Shown: piece after piece, positions 45,766 through 57,073 of the stretch
How positions within the stretch are numbered: position 1 is the stretch's first letter
How the letters are laid out: every line of letters starts with the position of its first letter
DNA from: Pogostemon cablin
Taxonomy: Eukaryota; Streptophyta; Magnoliopsida; Lamiales; Lamiaceae
NCBI GenBank assembly: GCA_023678885.1
Contig: CM042996.1
Span: 12,706,602 to 12,770,601, forward strand
DNA length: 64,000 nucleotides
Reading direction: 5' to 3'
Program-made: the position numbers and the translations under genes
The notes under the pieces: generated by a model
Told to the model about the DNA's origin: nothing
Database searches by the model: none
Seen by the model: the letters and a program-made list of their open reading frames with translations, nothing else

Positions 45766-46423
45766 TGACTCCATGAGTTGTGAGGTTAGGTTTTATTTGA
45801 GATTTTAGCTTAAATAGCAAAAGAATTATTCTATGAATCGAGTATACATTATAAACACTAGAACCCCTCTAATTTAAATTCTAACAATATATAGAATATA
45901 ATAGGATTTGACCACAACATAAACCCGAGTGTTTTTTTATTATCATATTGATCTCACTAGCTAGTTAATGCAATTGCTATGATCTGACCTTTAATTAGCT
46001 TTCCTGTATATTGCACATAGGATTGTCTTTCGAGGTTCGCAATTGGCGCACGTGAGCAATGGGAAGGGTGTTTTCTTATCAATCTGATTTTTTTTAAATG
46101 TTAATTTCTATTATTACAAAATTTAGATGAATGATATATGAGGAAGATAAAATTTTATTTAAAACATAAAAGATGTATAAATTCTAATAATTTTATTTTC
46201 AAAAATTTTATTTCTCCTACTTGTCTATCATTGAATGAATGAAATAAAAGATAAACACTATACTGCAATGGTACTTGTGGGTTTCGTGCTTGATTTATCA
46301 TCCAAATTTAATTTAATTTTTTTTTTAATTGTAGGTATTGTAGACATAAAGTTGTTTATAGACTAATTTTTTTTCTATTTTTGTGATTAATGTAGTATCG
46401 ATTTATCTAGATTGATCTATCTA
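45766..46423. other. A+T-rich intergenic DNA
   Basis: 3' flank of the NLR fragment; nothing else supported. Confidence 0.55.
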
Positions 46424-46450
46424 TCTATACTAATATAAAACTAAAATGAG
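46424..46450 (+). mobile_element. Helitron-like 5' terminus
   Basis: TCTATACTAATATAAAA directly after an A fits the plant Helitron 5' start pattern (insertion between A and T). No matching plus-strand 3' end with a GC-rich hairpin and CTRR was found downstream, so this is only a candidate. Confidence 0.35.
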
Positions 46451-48840
46451 GTGGTTAAAATTGAAGCAAAATCCTTCCCGACTCCAATTTTTAATCTCTA
46501 CAATTTTTAATCTACACCCTTTGTTTTGATTACCGATTCTTATTGAATCTCATCCATTTATCATAATTAAGGTTAGAAAATATAAAGTTAATTATGTTAC
46601 GGAAGAGTATATCACTATGCTAAATTTCATTTAGAAAAGATGCTTTTTAGCTTATTCACAAACATGTCCATTCTATACTCTTTTAACAAAACAACTCTAT
46701 CTCACAAAACCCAATGTTTATTAAGTATCCTCCTAGGAAAGTTGTTATGTAAATCTTTGTATTCTTATATATCTCCACACATTGTATATATTGGTCTTAG
46801 AGTCGTATAATGAATTGTGAAATCTCTAAACTGATTTGATCCCTTCTTGCTGCACACCCAAACAAATTCTCTCAGCCGATCTTCTACCACTACCTCACCA
46901 TGTTGAAAATCACTGAAACTACATCATCATCCTCCACCAAATCCCTCACTGCTGGTATTGTCTGGCTGCTTGCTCAACTTTTTGCAAGCAAATCGGGTAT
47001 TACAACTCAAAGATGAACTTGCTCATGCCTCCATCATAAAACGAACCATCGATGAGTTTTTGCAATACATCAGAGTGAAAGCAGATGAGTAGCAATCATC
47101 AACATCACAAATTAATTTCTTCCCAAATTGTAGATGAACCCTAATCCCTAATAATTCTCCCCAAAATTGAGTGTGTTGTAATTCCCTCCCTTCACTAATT
47201 AATTTCTTCTCGTCGAATCCCTTACTCGTCTCAACAATTTGCAGTATCGACAACACAATGTGGTGAAAAAAATCCCTCGTTCGATTCCCAGCTCCAGATT
47301 ATGGTAAGTGAATCTTTCTGCTTCTAATCTACTTCACACACACTCACACACCATTTTCAAAAAAAAATCCTCGTTCTGTATATGGGGTGGTGGTGATGAA
47401 GCAATACAGTAGGGTTGAATTCTGGTCAAACATAGGACACAAATGAGAACTGTTAAAGAGAGTCGTGGCAAACTGTGGAAAAGCAAAAAGAAAGGGGGAC
47501 TGATTCGATTCCTCTCTTTAGAAAATACTTCGCATTTACATACAACTCTAATTAAGCCTAATACACAATTAACTCCTATTTATCCTACTTGTTAATTAAT
47601 TTAATCCCTTAATTATTTTCTTACTAAGCTAATCTCACAATCTGGAGTACTCTATAATTTTGAAATTGCAACCAATTGATGCCAAAACAGTCAAATTTGA
47701 TTTTGAGTGAACTCAAAAAGAGACAAACGGGACCTATCCTTGGATTTTAATTTATATACTGATATTGTATGCATGGTTTTGGAGTAGGAAGTTATCGTGA
47801 TGGAAACGTGGTTAATATTTCTTATTTACTTATTTATTTTAAATACATGCAGGATAAATTATTACTCTTCTTCCAAAAATAATAATTCTCGACACGGGTG
47901 ATTGTTACTTATGGATCAATTTTATGCTTACAAGAAACTACATGCTTCTTACTTTTTAAATTTTATTATATATTTTGTCAATCTTTTTTAGGAGTATACT
48001 TTTACCGAATATTTAAATGGTAAGAAAATTGAATATTGTGGGATAAGTTCATGTTTTGAATAAATGATTGTAGAGTATAATACCATCTACAAATTGAATA
48101 CCAGTCAATGAAAATATGATACATCAAGTTATAACTTATAACCTAGAAGGGCACAGACAATATGTTTATATTTTTAATACTCACTCATCCCAATGTATTG
48201 TTCATTATTAGTGTAGGTATTGAGTTTAAAAAATATTATTTTGTGAAATTATTTATTTTGACTAAAAGGTATGTTTTGTTTTAGGTAATTCTCTGAATCT
48301 GTATATTATTAAGTTACATCATGGTGGAATGATGATTGGGAATACCATAAATGATTTTGAGTATATTGGAGGGACAATAAGCGCATATGATTTTATTAAC
48401 TATTCCAAGGTGGATTTAGGATATCTTGACAGGATGTGTGAACAGTTAGGATATGTAGTGAGTAAAAAGTACTTTGGAATGAGAAAGATGGAAAATTGGA
48501 CATAGTTGATTGTGTATTTGATATTGATAGGTGTTTTTTTGGAAGGCTAATGTATGAAGCATAATGTGTTATGTAATGTATGAATGTATGAAGCCTAATG
48601 TTTTATGACCTTCTACTGTCATGGTTTAACAAAATTATCCATGACAATACAATTTAACACCAATACAATCACATAAGATCATGTCATAAGCAACATAAAG
48701 CAAGAAACATGTGAACATAGATCTGGACAATCAGTTACAACCAACATCCTAAATTATAGTCTGAATCAACATAAATCAACAAACAGGAAAACATAGTTCA
48801 ACATTCATAAAAAATTCAATAAAGTAGCAACCAACTACTT
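46451..48840. other. Unassigned intergenic DNA
   Basis: Short frames exist (plus strand 46,901-47,016, 39 codons; minus strand 47,023-47,256, 77 codons) in a slightly GC-richer stretch 46,830-47,340, but I cannot relate them to any family. 47,500-48,600 is A+T-rich without features. Confidence 0.35.
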
Positions 48841-48846
48841 CTTTCC

Positions 48847-49330
48847 CTACTTCTTACTGTTTTGTGTGGCCTTTGTATTCAACTTAGATGTCTCCGTAAG
48901 AGTATTAATAGTCACAAACTTCTTACCCCCTTTTTCTATGATTTTCATACCATCTTCCTTGCTACTTTGACCACCTACATTCACATTACATCTAATGAAT
49001 GTATTTGAACTGAGAAGTGTTGTGTGTGTGGCTGACTTACTAGTACTTGTAACCCCAAAGTACACCTGACCTCTAATGAAATTATGTGGATAAAAAGCCA
49101 TTGGTGGAGGAACCCTAAACTTCACTCCAGATAGACCTTGGCTACAAATGTCTTCTGTCATCTATTATCAAAATTCATACATGTAAATAATTAATAAAAA
49201 TCAATAGGCTCTAACAAAATTGTTGTTTTTAATTGAATATGTACCCCAGTCACAATTCCTTCAATCTCAGTAGATTTTTTGGCAGTAGCCTTTGGTCTTG
49301 CACTAGGAGCACTCAGCTTCCTCTTTCCCT
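48847..49330 (-). pseudogene. C-terminal fragment of a probable Mutator-like transposase gene
   Basis: Two exon-like pieces: about 49,330-49,230 (GKRKLSAPSARPKATAKKS, donor near 49,245) and 49,161-48,847 after a TAG acceptor (starting MTEDICSQGLSGVKF, then FIRGQVYFGVTS, then a basic stretch with KKFVTINTLTETSKLN). The Lys/Arg- and Pro-rich linker followed by an FxRG.VxFGV segment resembles C-terminal tails of plant MULE transposases, but this is recollection, not a match. No DDE core or SWIM finger is nearby. Confidence 0.35.
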
Positions 49331-49333
49331 TAA

Positions 49334-49694
49334 TTAAAAAAGAATAACAAGCATTCGAATCTGATGAACATCTTCCTCCAACCGCTTCACTTGTTTAGCC
49401 ATTTCATCAACCCTTTGTGCTGTGCCCTTTAACGTAGTTGCTAACTCCAAGTTTTCAGGCACTAAATTGTCAATTCTAGTAAGCATAAGAGGGAATTGAG
49501 CATGACCATCCACTTCATACTGATCAGCCCAAAGAAAGAAATCGCAACCACTACCGTTCAAGGACTCACGACAGGTATGAAACAATCTACCAAAGCTCCT
49601 TGCCTTTTGTGAAACGTACGTATGAGTAGCTTTTTCACAGTAGCAAACCAGGTATTACTTATTCTTATGTGCGGATGATTCGGAGGAAGATGAC
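49334..49694 (-). pseudogene. Small GRF zinc-finger protein gene with early stop
   Basis: The minus-strand ATG at 49,694 starts MSSSSESSAHKNK and meets TAA, but the same frame continues with CYCEKATHTYVSQKARSFG, RLFHTC and GCDFFLWAD. This is a GRF-type zinc finger (C-x-C ... GR-F-x2-C ... C-x-FF-x-W-x-D). A predicted coiled coil (LATTLKGTAQRVDEMAKQVK) follows, then LFTRMLV-like hydrophobic end and stop at 49,334. GRF fingers bind single-stranded nucleic acid in other proteins. Small GRF plus coiled-coil proteins of this layout are common as companions of plant transposons. The TAA near the start suggests decay, unless translation starts downstream. Confidence 0.6.
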
Positions 49695-50085
49695 ATTTTT
49701 CTCCTCTTTTTCTCTTCTTCTTCTTCTTCTCTTTTATCTTCTTTCTTCTCTGTAATTTTGTGTTGTGGTGGTAGGTGGGCTATGGTTGAGTTGTTTTATA
49801 AGGATAGAATAGGGTGGGGTTAGGTTTTAATTTGGGCGCCAAAATTACCGAGCAAAAATGAATGTTATAGGTGCTTTTGGACCAAAATTGCAAAATTTTA
49901 CAATTTTGGTCCCAATATTTAAGGTTAAATCCAGTGGGACCAATATTGCTAACAGGAATTAATGGGACAGTTGACGGCTGGACCACTTTTTCTGAAAAAA
50001 AAGGTTAGGGACCGAAGTCAAAACTATTGGGACCAAACCCAAATGGGACCGTGACGGGCGGGACTAGTTTTTCAATTTTCTCTAG
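49695..50085. other. Possible Mutator-like terminal region
   Basis: A (CTT)n-rich leader (49,705-49,745) is followed by a stretch repeatedly reading GGGACCAAA / TTTGGTCCC (49,885-50,045), including the hairpin GCAAAATTTT...CAATTTTGG near 49,890. GGGACC-rich ends are seen in some plant MULEs. A matching opposite end was not found. Confidence 0.3.
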
Positions 50086-50087
50086 TA

Positions 50088-50186
50088 GAGAGTGTGGGTC
50101 CCACATGTCTAAAAAGGGAAATTGATAAATTAAGATTGAACGGCTAAAAATAGTAAAATGAATTGATTAAGAATGGACCAAGGGAG
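50088..50186. mobile_element. Truncated Stowaway relic
   Basis: GTGTGGGTCCCACATG core and a degraded right end AATGGACCAAGGGAG followed by TA. The left terminal repeat is missing. Confidence 0.45.
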
Positions 50187-50453
50187 TAATCAATAACTGT
50201 ACTGAAAGTGCGTAAATATCTTCTTCATTTTTTAATAACATTTTTATTATTTTAAAAAAAAATGAGCAAAATAGTCGACTTGCTATCTAATAAACGGTAT
50301 TACTCCATTAAATTAAATATTTTACTCATTTTATATTTATATTTAAGGAAATAATTGTGTAAAATCGTTTTACCGAATAACTTCAGTGAGATGGATTATA
50401 TGAAGTGATTCCCTTTATAATGAAAAAATAAAAGTGATACATAATATAATTAA

Positions 50454-50484
50454 CTAGTATTGTGCCCGTGCGATGCACGGGATT
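50454..50484 (-). mobile_element. Helitron 3' terminus (minus strand)
   Basis: Read on the minus strand: CCCGTGC-ATC-GCACGGG, a 7-bp GC hairpin with 3-base loop, then CACAATACTAG and T. A hairpin about 10 bases before CTRR followed by T is the diagnostic Helitron 3' end. The element would extend to the right; I found no TCTATACTA-like 5' end there. Confidence 0.75.
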
Positions 50485-52298
50485 AATTAAATTATTTTTA
50501 ATTTTATTATTAGTTTTCCTATTATAATTTTATATTTATAAATTTATTTATTTACTAATCTTTTATATGGTTGAATCCATTAAATTATAATATTATTTTC
50601 GTACACTTTACTTTATTCATGGAATTTTTTATATTTTTATAAGCTTTGTATTATATGAACCGAAAATATCCTTTTTTTTATTTATCATTACAGATTTTGA
50701 TTTAATAAATATTTCATATATGCATACACAATCCCTATTATTTTTACCCAAGCACCCACCATACATCATCACTCTCAATTAATACTTTTTATTTTTTATC
50801 TTTTCCTTCTCTCATTATCAATTAATAGATTTACAGTTTAACATAAAGTTTATATATAAAATATATATCGAAATTCAAAATAATCATTGGTTATTGCGCT
50901 GAGTTTTCCCTAAATCAAAATATTATTATTATTATTTTAATTATATTATAATTTCTATGCATAGTTGTTTAACTATGGGCTTAAAATAAGCATTTTGTAT
51001 TTGTTTTTAATTTGGATTTTTATATTCCCAAATAAAAAATATTCAACTATAATTATGGTCAACTTTCTCCATAATTAAACAGGGAATGACTTATAAATAG
51101 TTTGTTGGAATATTAATCAAATTGTTAATATACCAGAATTCATCGAACACCTTGATTTATGGGTGAGGAATATTAAAAACAATGATTATTGATAGTTAAT
51201 AATTAACCAAAAATATGAAATTTTTATTGATTGACAATAAGAACTTAATAACAAATAATTATTAGTTAAAAGCAAGGAAATATATGTTGATACTGGAAGT
51301 GGGTCGCTTAATTAAAAAAAAAAAGAGGAAGAAGGTACTTTCTTCCTTTTAACAATGCCAAAACTAAATACCTAACAAAGATAATTGAAAATTAATATGA
51401 AAATGTTATAATTATCTTTCTTCAGGGAAAGAAATAAAGAAGAGATGATACAAAAATTGATTGATAAATGCAGAGAAATTTAAACCCAAACCTGAAAAAG
51501 AGCTATTGGGTCACAATTATAATATATCGTTGACAATATAGAGAAATAACATATATGATAATCAACATCCGTGCAACAGTTTGATAAGTTAAACAATGAG
51601 GATTATTATTTGATTAGAATAAGGATTAATTAGCATAGAATTAAGTCTTACATCTTGAATCATTTGATCAAGAAGAGGCAAAGCAGAAATTCTTTGAAGT
51701 CAATTTTGTGTGTAAGGCTGACCTTTTGTATCACGGGCAGCCCCAACTCGTAGTTCTCCTTATTAATGTCCATTGTCAAAATCTACATCAATCACCACTT
51801 ATAATTTAGTAATATTAAGTAAAATATCATAATGCAGTCAGCTTCCTACTATTATAATGTACAAAATAACCAAGTTTCACACATCTAAAATTTCAGAAAA
51901 TTGAGATTTACATCTGGCCAGAAGAATAGAAACAAATAACTTGAATCATTCCATAATTAGTAGATATCAGAAGAATCTGATTAGACAGTACATCGGAAAA
52001 GAACATGGAAACCAAAGCTCAATTTTTTTCTCAAAAATGGATTTAAAAAGAGAACTTAGGAAGTGTAGATGACATTATTGTGATAGAATGCATGACCAAA
52101 TCTCAAATCCAATAAAGACAGAAATATTAATCAATTCAACTATTAGCTGATAAAAGCCTAAATAGAAGAAGTCGGAACATGGATTCATTACCTAATAGAG
52201 GTAAAGGAGGACAGTGAGCAGCGGGATGGCGTTGTCATGGTCCGAGGTAGCAGCGAGCAGCGAGAATCGCGAGATGACGTTACTTTAAGAAGCATACT
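50485..52298. other. A+T-rich DNA, probably partly Helitron interior
   Basis: No Rep/helicase or other coding sequence visible. A small GC-richer patch sits at 52,200-52,280, next to the solo LTR. Confidence 0.45.
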
Positions 52299-54278
52299 TG
52301 TTTAGAGTGGAATTTCATGCATTTTATGTATGCACATTACACTATTTTACTTAGGGAAGTTATTGTTTTTGTATGGAATTGTGTACATTTAAGTATTTAC
52401 ATGATTTTGAGGCTATTAAGGTGTTTTTGTGAGTTTTGAAGGGTAAAACAGGATCAAAAGTTCAGAGTTGGAATGAAGAGTGTAAAGTGTAAAGGAATGC
52501 CAAAAAATACACGTCCACATTGCATAATTTTTCTGTATTTATGTAGAAGTCTAATTTGATCATGTGATATATCATTGGAAAGCCCCAGAAGAGAGGGTCG
52601 TTTTGACATAAAGAACACCCCAATTGGATTCCAAACGAGAAAGTTATGATCAAAGTGATAACGTCGCGCATGCTGTACTAAATAGAACGGCTGTGACACT
52701 TTGCATGACTTTTTACATATTCAAATGTTGGAGTTTCTATGAGTTCCATATATGGATAGAAAGCTAAAGAAAAGAAAATCGCATGAGTGCAAAAATCACT
52801 TAAATCAGAGTCCGTATGTAACTTCCTCAAAATGGTAAGATCGCGCAGTGCAGTCTCCCCCGCTCGGCTGGCAGCTAGGGGAGAGCCAGCCTGGCTCGGC
52901 AGCCATATTCTGGCGAGTAGGGTCCAGATAGGACCCATATAATGTGGCAAGTGATCATGCATCAGTTCGACCCCCGCTCGGCTAGGTCCATACCCAGCTC
53001 AGGCTAAGTTGGGTACCGAGCGGCCCAGATCCGAGCCCAGTCGTGGCCTATTCGATTCTGCACTGTATTTATACGTTCAGATCGTGTTTTTCAGCAGATT
53101 CGATGCAAAAACAGCCCTACAACAGTCTAAGAGAGATTAGGGGAATCAACACACAAATTAGAGAGAACCCATCCATAACCCATCATCAATTCACACCTCC
53201 AACATCTCCATATCAGATTCAAACCTGATTTCACCATCCATCCACCTTTAAGAGGGTTCCAAGTGCTAATTGAGAGAGAATCAGACGATCGAAGAGACGG
53301 AGAAGGAACGTGAGGCTACGCTTATGCTAGGTTCCATTATTCTTATCTTTTTCTTACTTTTATCTTAATTTTTGGTATGAATTGCTTAGCCATGAGTGTT
53401 GCTTTTGACCTCATGGGCTAATTTCTTATACAGTTTTAGGGTTTAATGGATTGATTTGATTGATTTGGGAACTTAGACCATAGATTGGGATTTTATGCAG
53501 TTGAGCTTTTGATTTTACTTAATTTATTCAGACTTGCTTATCCGCTTTGTAACATCTTCATAATAATTTCATGACATCCGCTATAATGCTTGATTTATTA
53601 TATTAGCTAGTGTATGTTCATGACTAGTATTGTTTATCTGTTAGGGATTGAAGTAGTTCTGCTATAAACACTTTAATTCTAAGAACTGGTAAATTAAATA
53701 TTTGATTTGTTTAGTGGAACAATGCAATTAGATAATCAAGTAGGAAGTGAATAGAACCTTGTAATAATTCCAAAAAATATCTTGTTAATCGAACTTGCCA
53801 TTTGGAGGTATTGTTGTTCGCTGGATTAGTATCTAGGAATAATGCTTGGTAATATTTGCATACCTTAGGATTTAAACCAGAGTTTACTGTTATCTTAAAA
53901 TCGGATCATATCTGGTGGGTCAACAGGGTTAGGTGGTGTATTTTCAGTAAAACTGCATGAATGAACAATTGAAGGACTAGTAACCTGAATTAATTAGTCT
54001 CTACCTGATACCTTAGAACTATTCGTCATCTCTTGGTTAGAAACTTGCTTTTATTTTTATTGCTTTTATTAATTCAGTAATTTATTATTTCAGCATTTTA
54101 GATAATTAATTCGGAACTATTGGAAAATCGGTTACATAATTCTAGTTGAATAGTAATTTAGAATAAATAAATAATTAACTGCCTCAGTGGGATCGATAAT
54201 TTAATTTGGGTAATTGCTGCTACAGTTGATATCCTTATGCTTGAGGATTAAATTATAGTGCGCAGAAAAAGTCTAACA
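52299..54278 (+). mobile_element. Solo LTR (1,980 bp)
   Basis: Starts TGTTTAGAGTGG and ends GTCTAACA; ATACT precedes and ATACC follows (5-bp duplication with one change). A TATA box TATTTATAC at about 53,066 and the end block CTCAGTGGGATCGATAAT mark plus orientation. No primer binding site or coding region follows. A GC-rich stretch at about 52,840-53,040 in U3 contains CGGCTGGCAGCT/GCTCGGCTAGG repeats. Same family as 37,461-38,632, but with extra sequence, notably 53,690-54,150. Confidence 0.88.
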
Positions 54279-54359
54279 ATACCAAAAAGAGAAAAAGAAA
54301 ATAAAAATAACGGAAGAGGAAAGCCGGCAATTTCACGTTGGGAGAGGGAGGGGATAAAT

Positions 54360-55135
54360 AGGAGGAATCACACAACTATAAAACTCCACAAATTAAGATT
54401 TTAGAAAGGAAAGAAGAAACATAAATATTATTATATTAATTAAGTGTATTAAATCGTATTAGGAATGTACAATAATAAACTCCACAAATTAAGATTTTTA
54501 GAAGGAAAGCAGAAATGGAAACATTATGATATTAATTAATTGTATTAAATCGTATTAGGAATCACACAATTATACAGATCCACAAAATAAGATTTTTAGA
54601 AAGGAAAGTATAAATAGAAACATTATTATATTAATTAATTGTATTAAATCGTATTAGAAATCACACAATTATACAGGTCCACAAAATAAGATTTTTAGAA
54701 AGGAAAGCAGAAACAACATTATTATATTAATTAATTGTATTAAATGTATTAAAACATAAAGCAGAAAGCAAAAAATAAAAAATAAATAGAAGGAAAGTGC
54801 TATAAGAATTTTAGAAGGAAAGTAGAAATGGAAACATTGTGATATTAATTAATTGAATTAAATCGTATTAGAAATCACACAAATATAGATCAACAAAATA
54901 AGATTTTTAGAAAGGAAAGCATAAACAAAAATATTATTATATATTAATTAATTGTATTAAATCATATTGGCAATCACACAGTTATACAGGTCCACAAAAT
55001 AAGATTTTTAGAAAGAAAAGCAGAAACAACAATATTATTATATTAATTAATTGTATTAAATGTATTAAAACTTAAAGCAGAAAGCAAAAAATAAAAAATA
55101 AATAGAAGGAAAGTGCTATAAAAATTCTTCTTTTG
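54360..55135. repeat. Tandem array, ~98-bp unit, about 7 copies
   Basis: Units begin at AAGATTTTTAGAA.GGAAAGCAGAAA near 54,396, 54,491, 54,589, 54,688, 54,804, 54,900 and 55,001. Each goes on with ATATTAATTAATTGTATTAAAT, a CGTATTAGGAATCACACAA block and TATACAGRTCCACAAAATA. A longer insert (AAAGCAGAAAGCAAAAAATA..., ending GGAAAGTGCTATAA) appears at about 54,755 and again at about 55,073. This shows a higher-order unit of roughly 315 bp duplicated twice. Confidence 0.85.
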
Positions 55136-55213
55136 ACATGTCATCAAAATGAACATATATCATATCCACATCAGCAATAGAAAACTGCAACATAGATGTA
55201 TTAAGATAAAAGA

Positions 55214-55545
55214 CAAAGACCTGTATGATCGAGACGGTCTCACAAGTGATAACATCTATAATAAAAAAATGATACTTAATTAATGAAAAATAATAATGTT
55301 ATTTTATAAACAACTTATAATATAAGTAAAAAAGTGATATTTTATAGTGAAATTAATAACATTTTGGCAAAAATTTCTATGCCATCGGGACACATCGTGT
55401 CCCTATGTGAACACAAGAAACTCTTTTGTTCACATAGGGACACGGTGTGTTCCCGGGGGCACAGGAGACCAACTCTAACATTTTACAGCTTAAATTATCA
55501 TAACTAATTCAAAAGTGAAAATGATCTCTCACAAAAACTTACCTT
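55214..55545. mobile_element. GTCTCAC-type miniature element split by a hairpin element
   Basis: The left part (GAGACGGTCTCACAAG..., AAAAATGATACTTAATTAATG) matches the element at 63,427-63,665. The right part resumes after the nested hairpin element and ends with GATCTCTCACAAAAACTTACC, inverted relative to the left end. Confidence 0.6.
55366..55475. mobile_element. 110-bp hairpin-forming miniature element, copy 1
   Basis: TAACATTTT flanks it on both sides (55,357-55,365 and 55,476-55,484), an exact 9-bp duplication. Its core is a near-perfect inverted repeat: 55,386-55,416 (CGGGACACATCG...) pairs with 55,424-55,455 (...ACGGTGTGTTCCCG), with CCCTATGTGAACA exact, leaving a loop of only ~7 bases. 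Related to 56,199-56,369. A 9-bp duplication suggests Mutator-type insertion. Confidence 0.8.
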
Positions 55546-55654
55546 TGAAAAAAACAATAATGATATTATGAACTATTTAATGAATAATTTATCAAGTACT
55601 GAAAAATAACGCTTTGAAAGTAAAGTAATACTCTATTTTTATTGAAAAATAATA

Positions 55655-55733
55655 CTCCCTCCATCCAGTAAAATGCGAATAATATCTTATAAAATTTTAG
55701 ATAACTGTTCACCTTGAACTGGGACGGATGGAG
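55655..55733. mobile_element. Internally deleted Stowaway (79 bp)
   Basis: Starts CTCCCTCCATCCAGTA and ends CTGGGACGGATGGAG with TA on both outer sides. Much shorter than the usual 200-280 bp. Confidence 0.75.
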
Positions 55734-56198
55734 TAACTACTAACAAAAGTATAAAAGGGATAATTTCGGATTTAGTCTCGTAAGAATTGTTCAGTGCTAA
55801 AAAGGTCCAAAAACTGGCCGATTTAGTCTCATAGGAATTTTTCATCAAATTCGGTTAATAGTTGACGAAATATTCTGAACCATTAACAAGACAAAAATGG
55901 ACTATATCCATTTTGAAAGACATAAAATAATATAAATCTAGTAGTTTATAATAATATAAGTTAATTTGGGATGAAATTTTTCGAAAATTATGATTATAAT
56001 ATTCTTATGGGATCAAAACCGCTAGCTATGAGATCAGTGTATTTCTATGGGACTATAATTGAACTGGAAATTCTTGTGACATCAAATGTGATATTTTTCT
56101 AAGTATAAAATAGTTTTATCGTGGGATAATCCCACATACAACGATGTCCTTATATTTATTAACAAATTAGTTATTTATTTCTTATTTCTTATTTCTTA
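55734..56198. other. A+T-rich intergenic DNA
   Basis: Contains loose repeats of TTTAGTCTCRTARGAATT (near 55,773 and 55,824). No gene. Confidence 0.5.
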
Positions 56199-56369
56199 GC
56201 AAAAGTTCTTGGGCTCCCGGAGATACGGGGATACTCCGTGTCCCCATGTGAACACAACCCTCCCCCTATATATTCTATTTAAATCTATGTATTTCTAAGG
56301 GTTTAAATTATAAAGGGGGACGGAAATTGCAAAGGGCACGGTATCCTCGGGACACAAGAGCCTCACTCA
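56199..56369. mobile_element. Hairpin-type miniature element, copy 2 (171 bp)
   Basis: Starts GCAAAAGTTCTTGGGCTCCC and ends GACACAAGAGCCTCACTCA. The flanks are TATTTCTTA and TATTTCTTT (8 of 9). The arms (ACTCCGTGTCCCC..., GGGCACGGTATCC) are those of copy 1, but the loop is larger and A+T-rich. Confidence 0.65.
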
Positions 56370-56489
56370 TATTTCTTTAGTTTCTTTTGTGAGGGATAGG
56401 GGCTTTGGAGGTGATGAGATAGTAGAATACAAAACTACAGTGTGGTTATATATAAAATCCCATTTGAACATACAAATGGTACTTATATA

Positions 56490-56717
56490 CTCCCTCCATC
56501 TCTTGATAAGAGTCTCATTTATTTTTGAACATGTAGATTAAGGAGTACTATTATTTTAATGTGTTGTGAGTAGTTGTATTAGTGGGTGTGTGGACCCCAT
56601 GTTTTAATTATATTAGTGGGTGTGGGTGGGTCCCATGTGTCCAAAAAAGAAAATGGAATCCTTTGGGTGGGACAACCAAAATAGTAAAATGAGACTCTTA
56701 CCTAGGGACGGAGGGAA
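56490..56717. mobile_element. Stowaway miniature element
   Basis: Starts CTCCCTCCATCTCTTG, ends CTAGGGACGGAGGGAA, TA on both sides; internal GTGGGTGGGTCCCATG core. Confidence 0.85.
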
Positions 56718-57073
56718 TATAAATTTAGGGTTATTCATCACTTGCAGATTTATAAATTAAAATTGAGGAGTAGTGGATAGTTATTATTTTATTTTATTAA
56801 ATAATGAGAATTAAATAAAAAATTGATCAAACGGTTATGATTATCTAGTGTACCCATGCTAACCGTAGTTAACTCATTAATTAAAGACCGTTTGAACTTA
56901 CAGTTGGTTTGTCAGGGGTTAGTGAAATTGGTAAATATTATTTTATTGAAACGATTACATCAAGTACTTACGTACGATGCGAATATAAATTAAACTCCTA
57001 TCCATCCATCTATCCAATCTACCTGAGCCATATGGCTAGGGTGAATACAAATGAAAACAAAACAAAGTCTATA

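Noticed and set aside
50053..50059. CTAGT at about 50,055 as the plus-strand Helitron 3' end
   Set aside because: No convincing GC-rich hairpin 10-12 bases upstream.
46424..50460. One complete Helitron from 46,424 to 50,454
   Set aside because: The 5'-like start is on the plus strand but the good 3' end is on the minus strand, so they cannot belong to one element.
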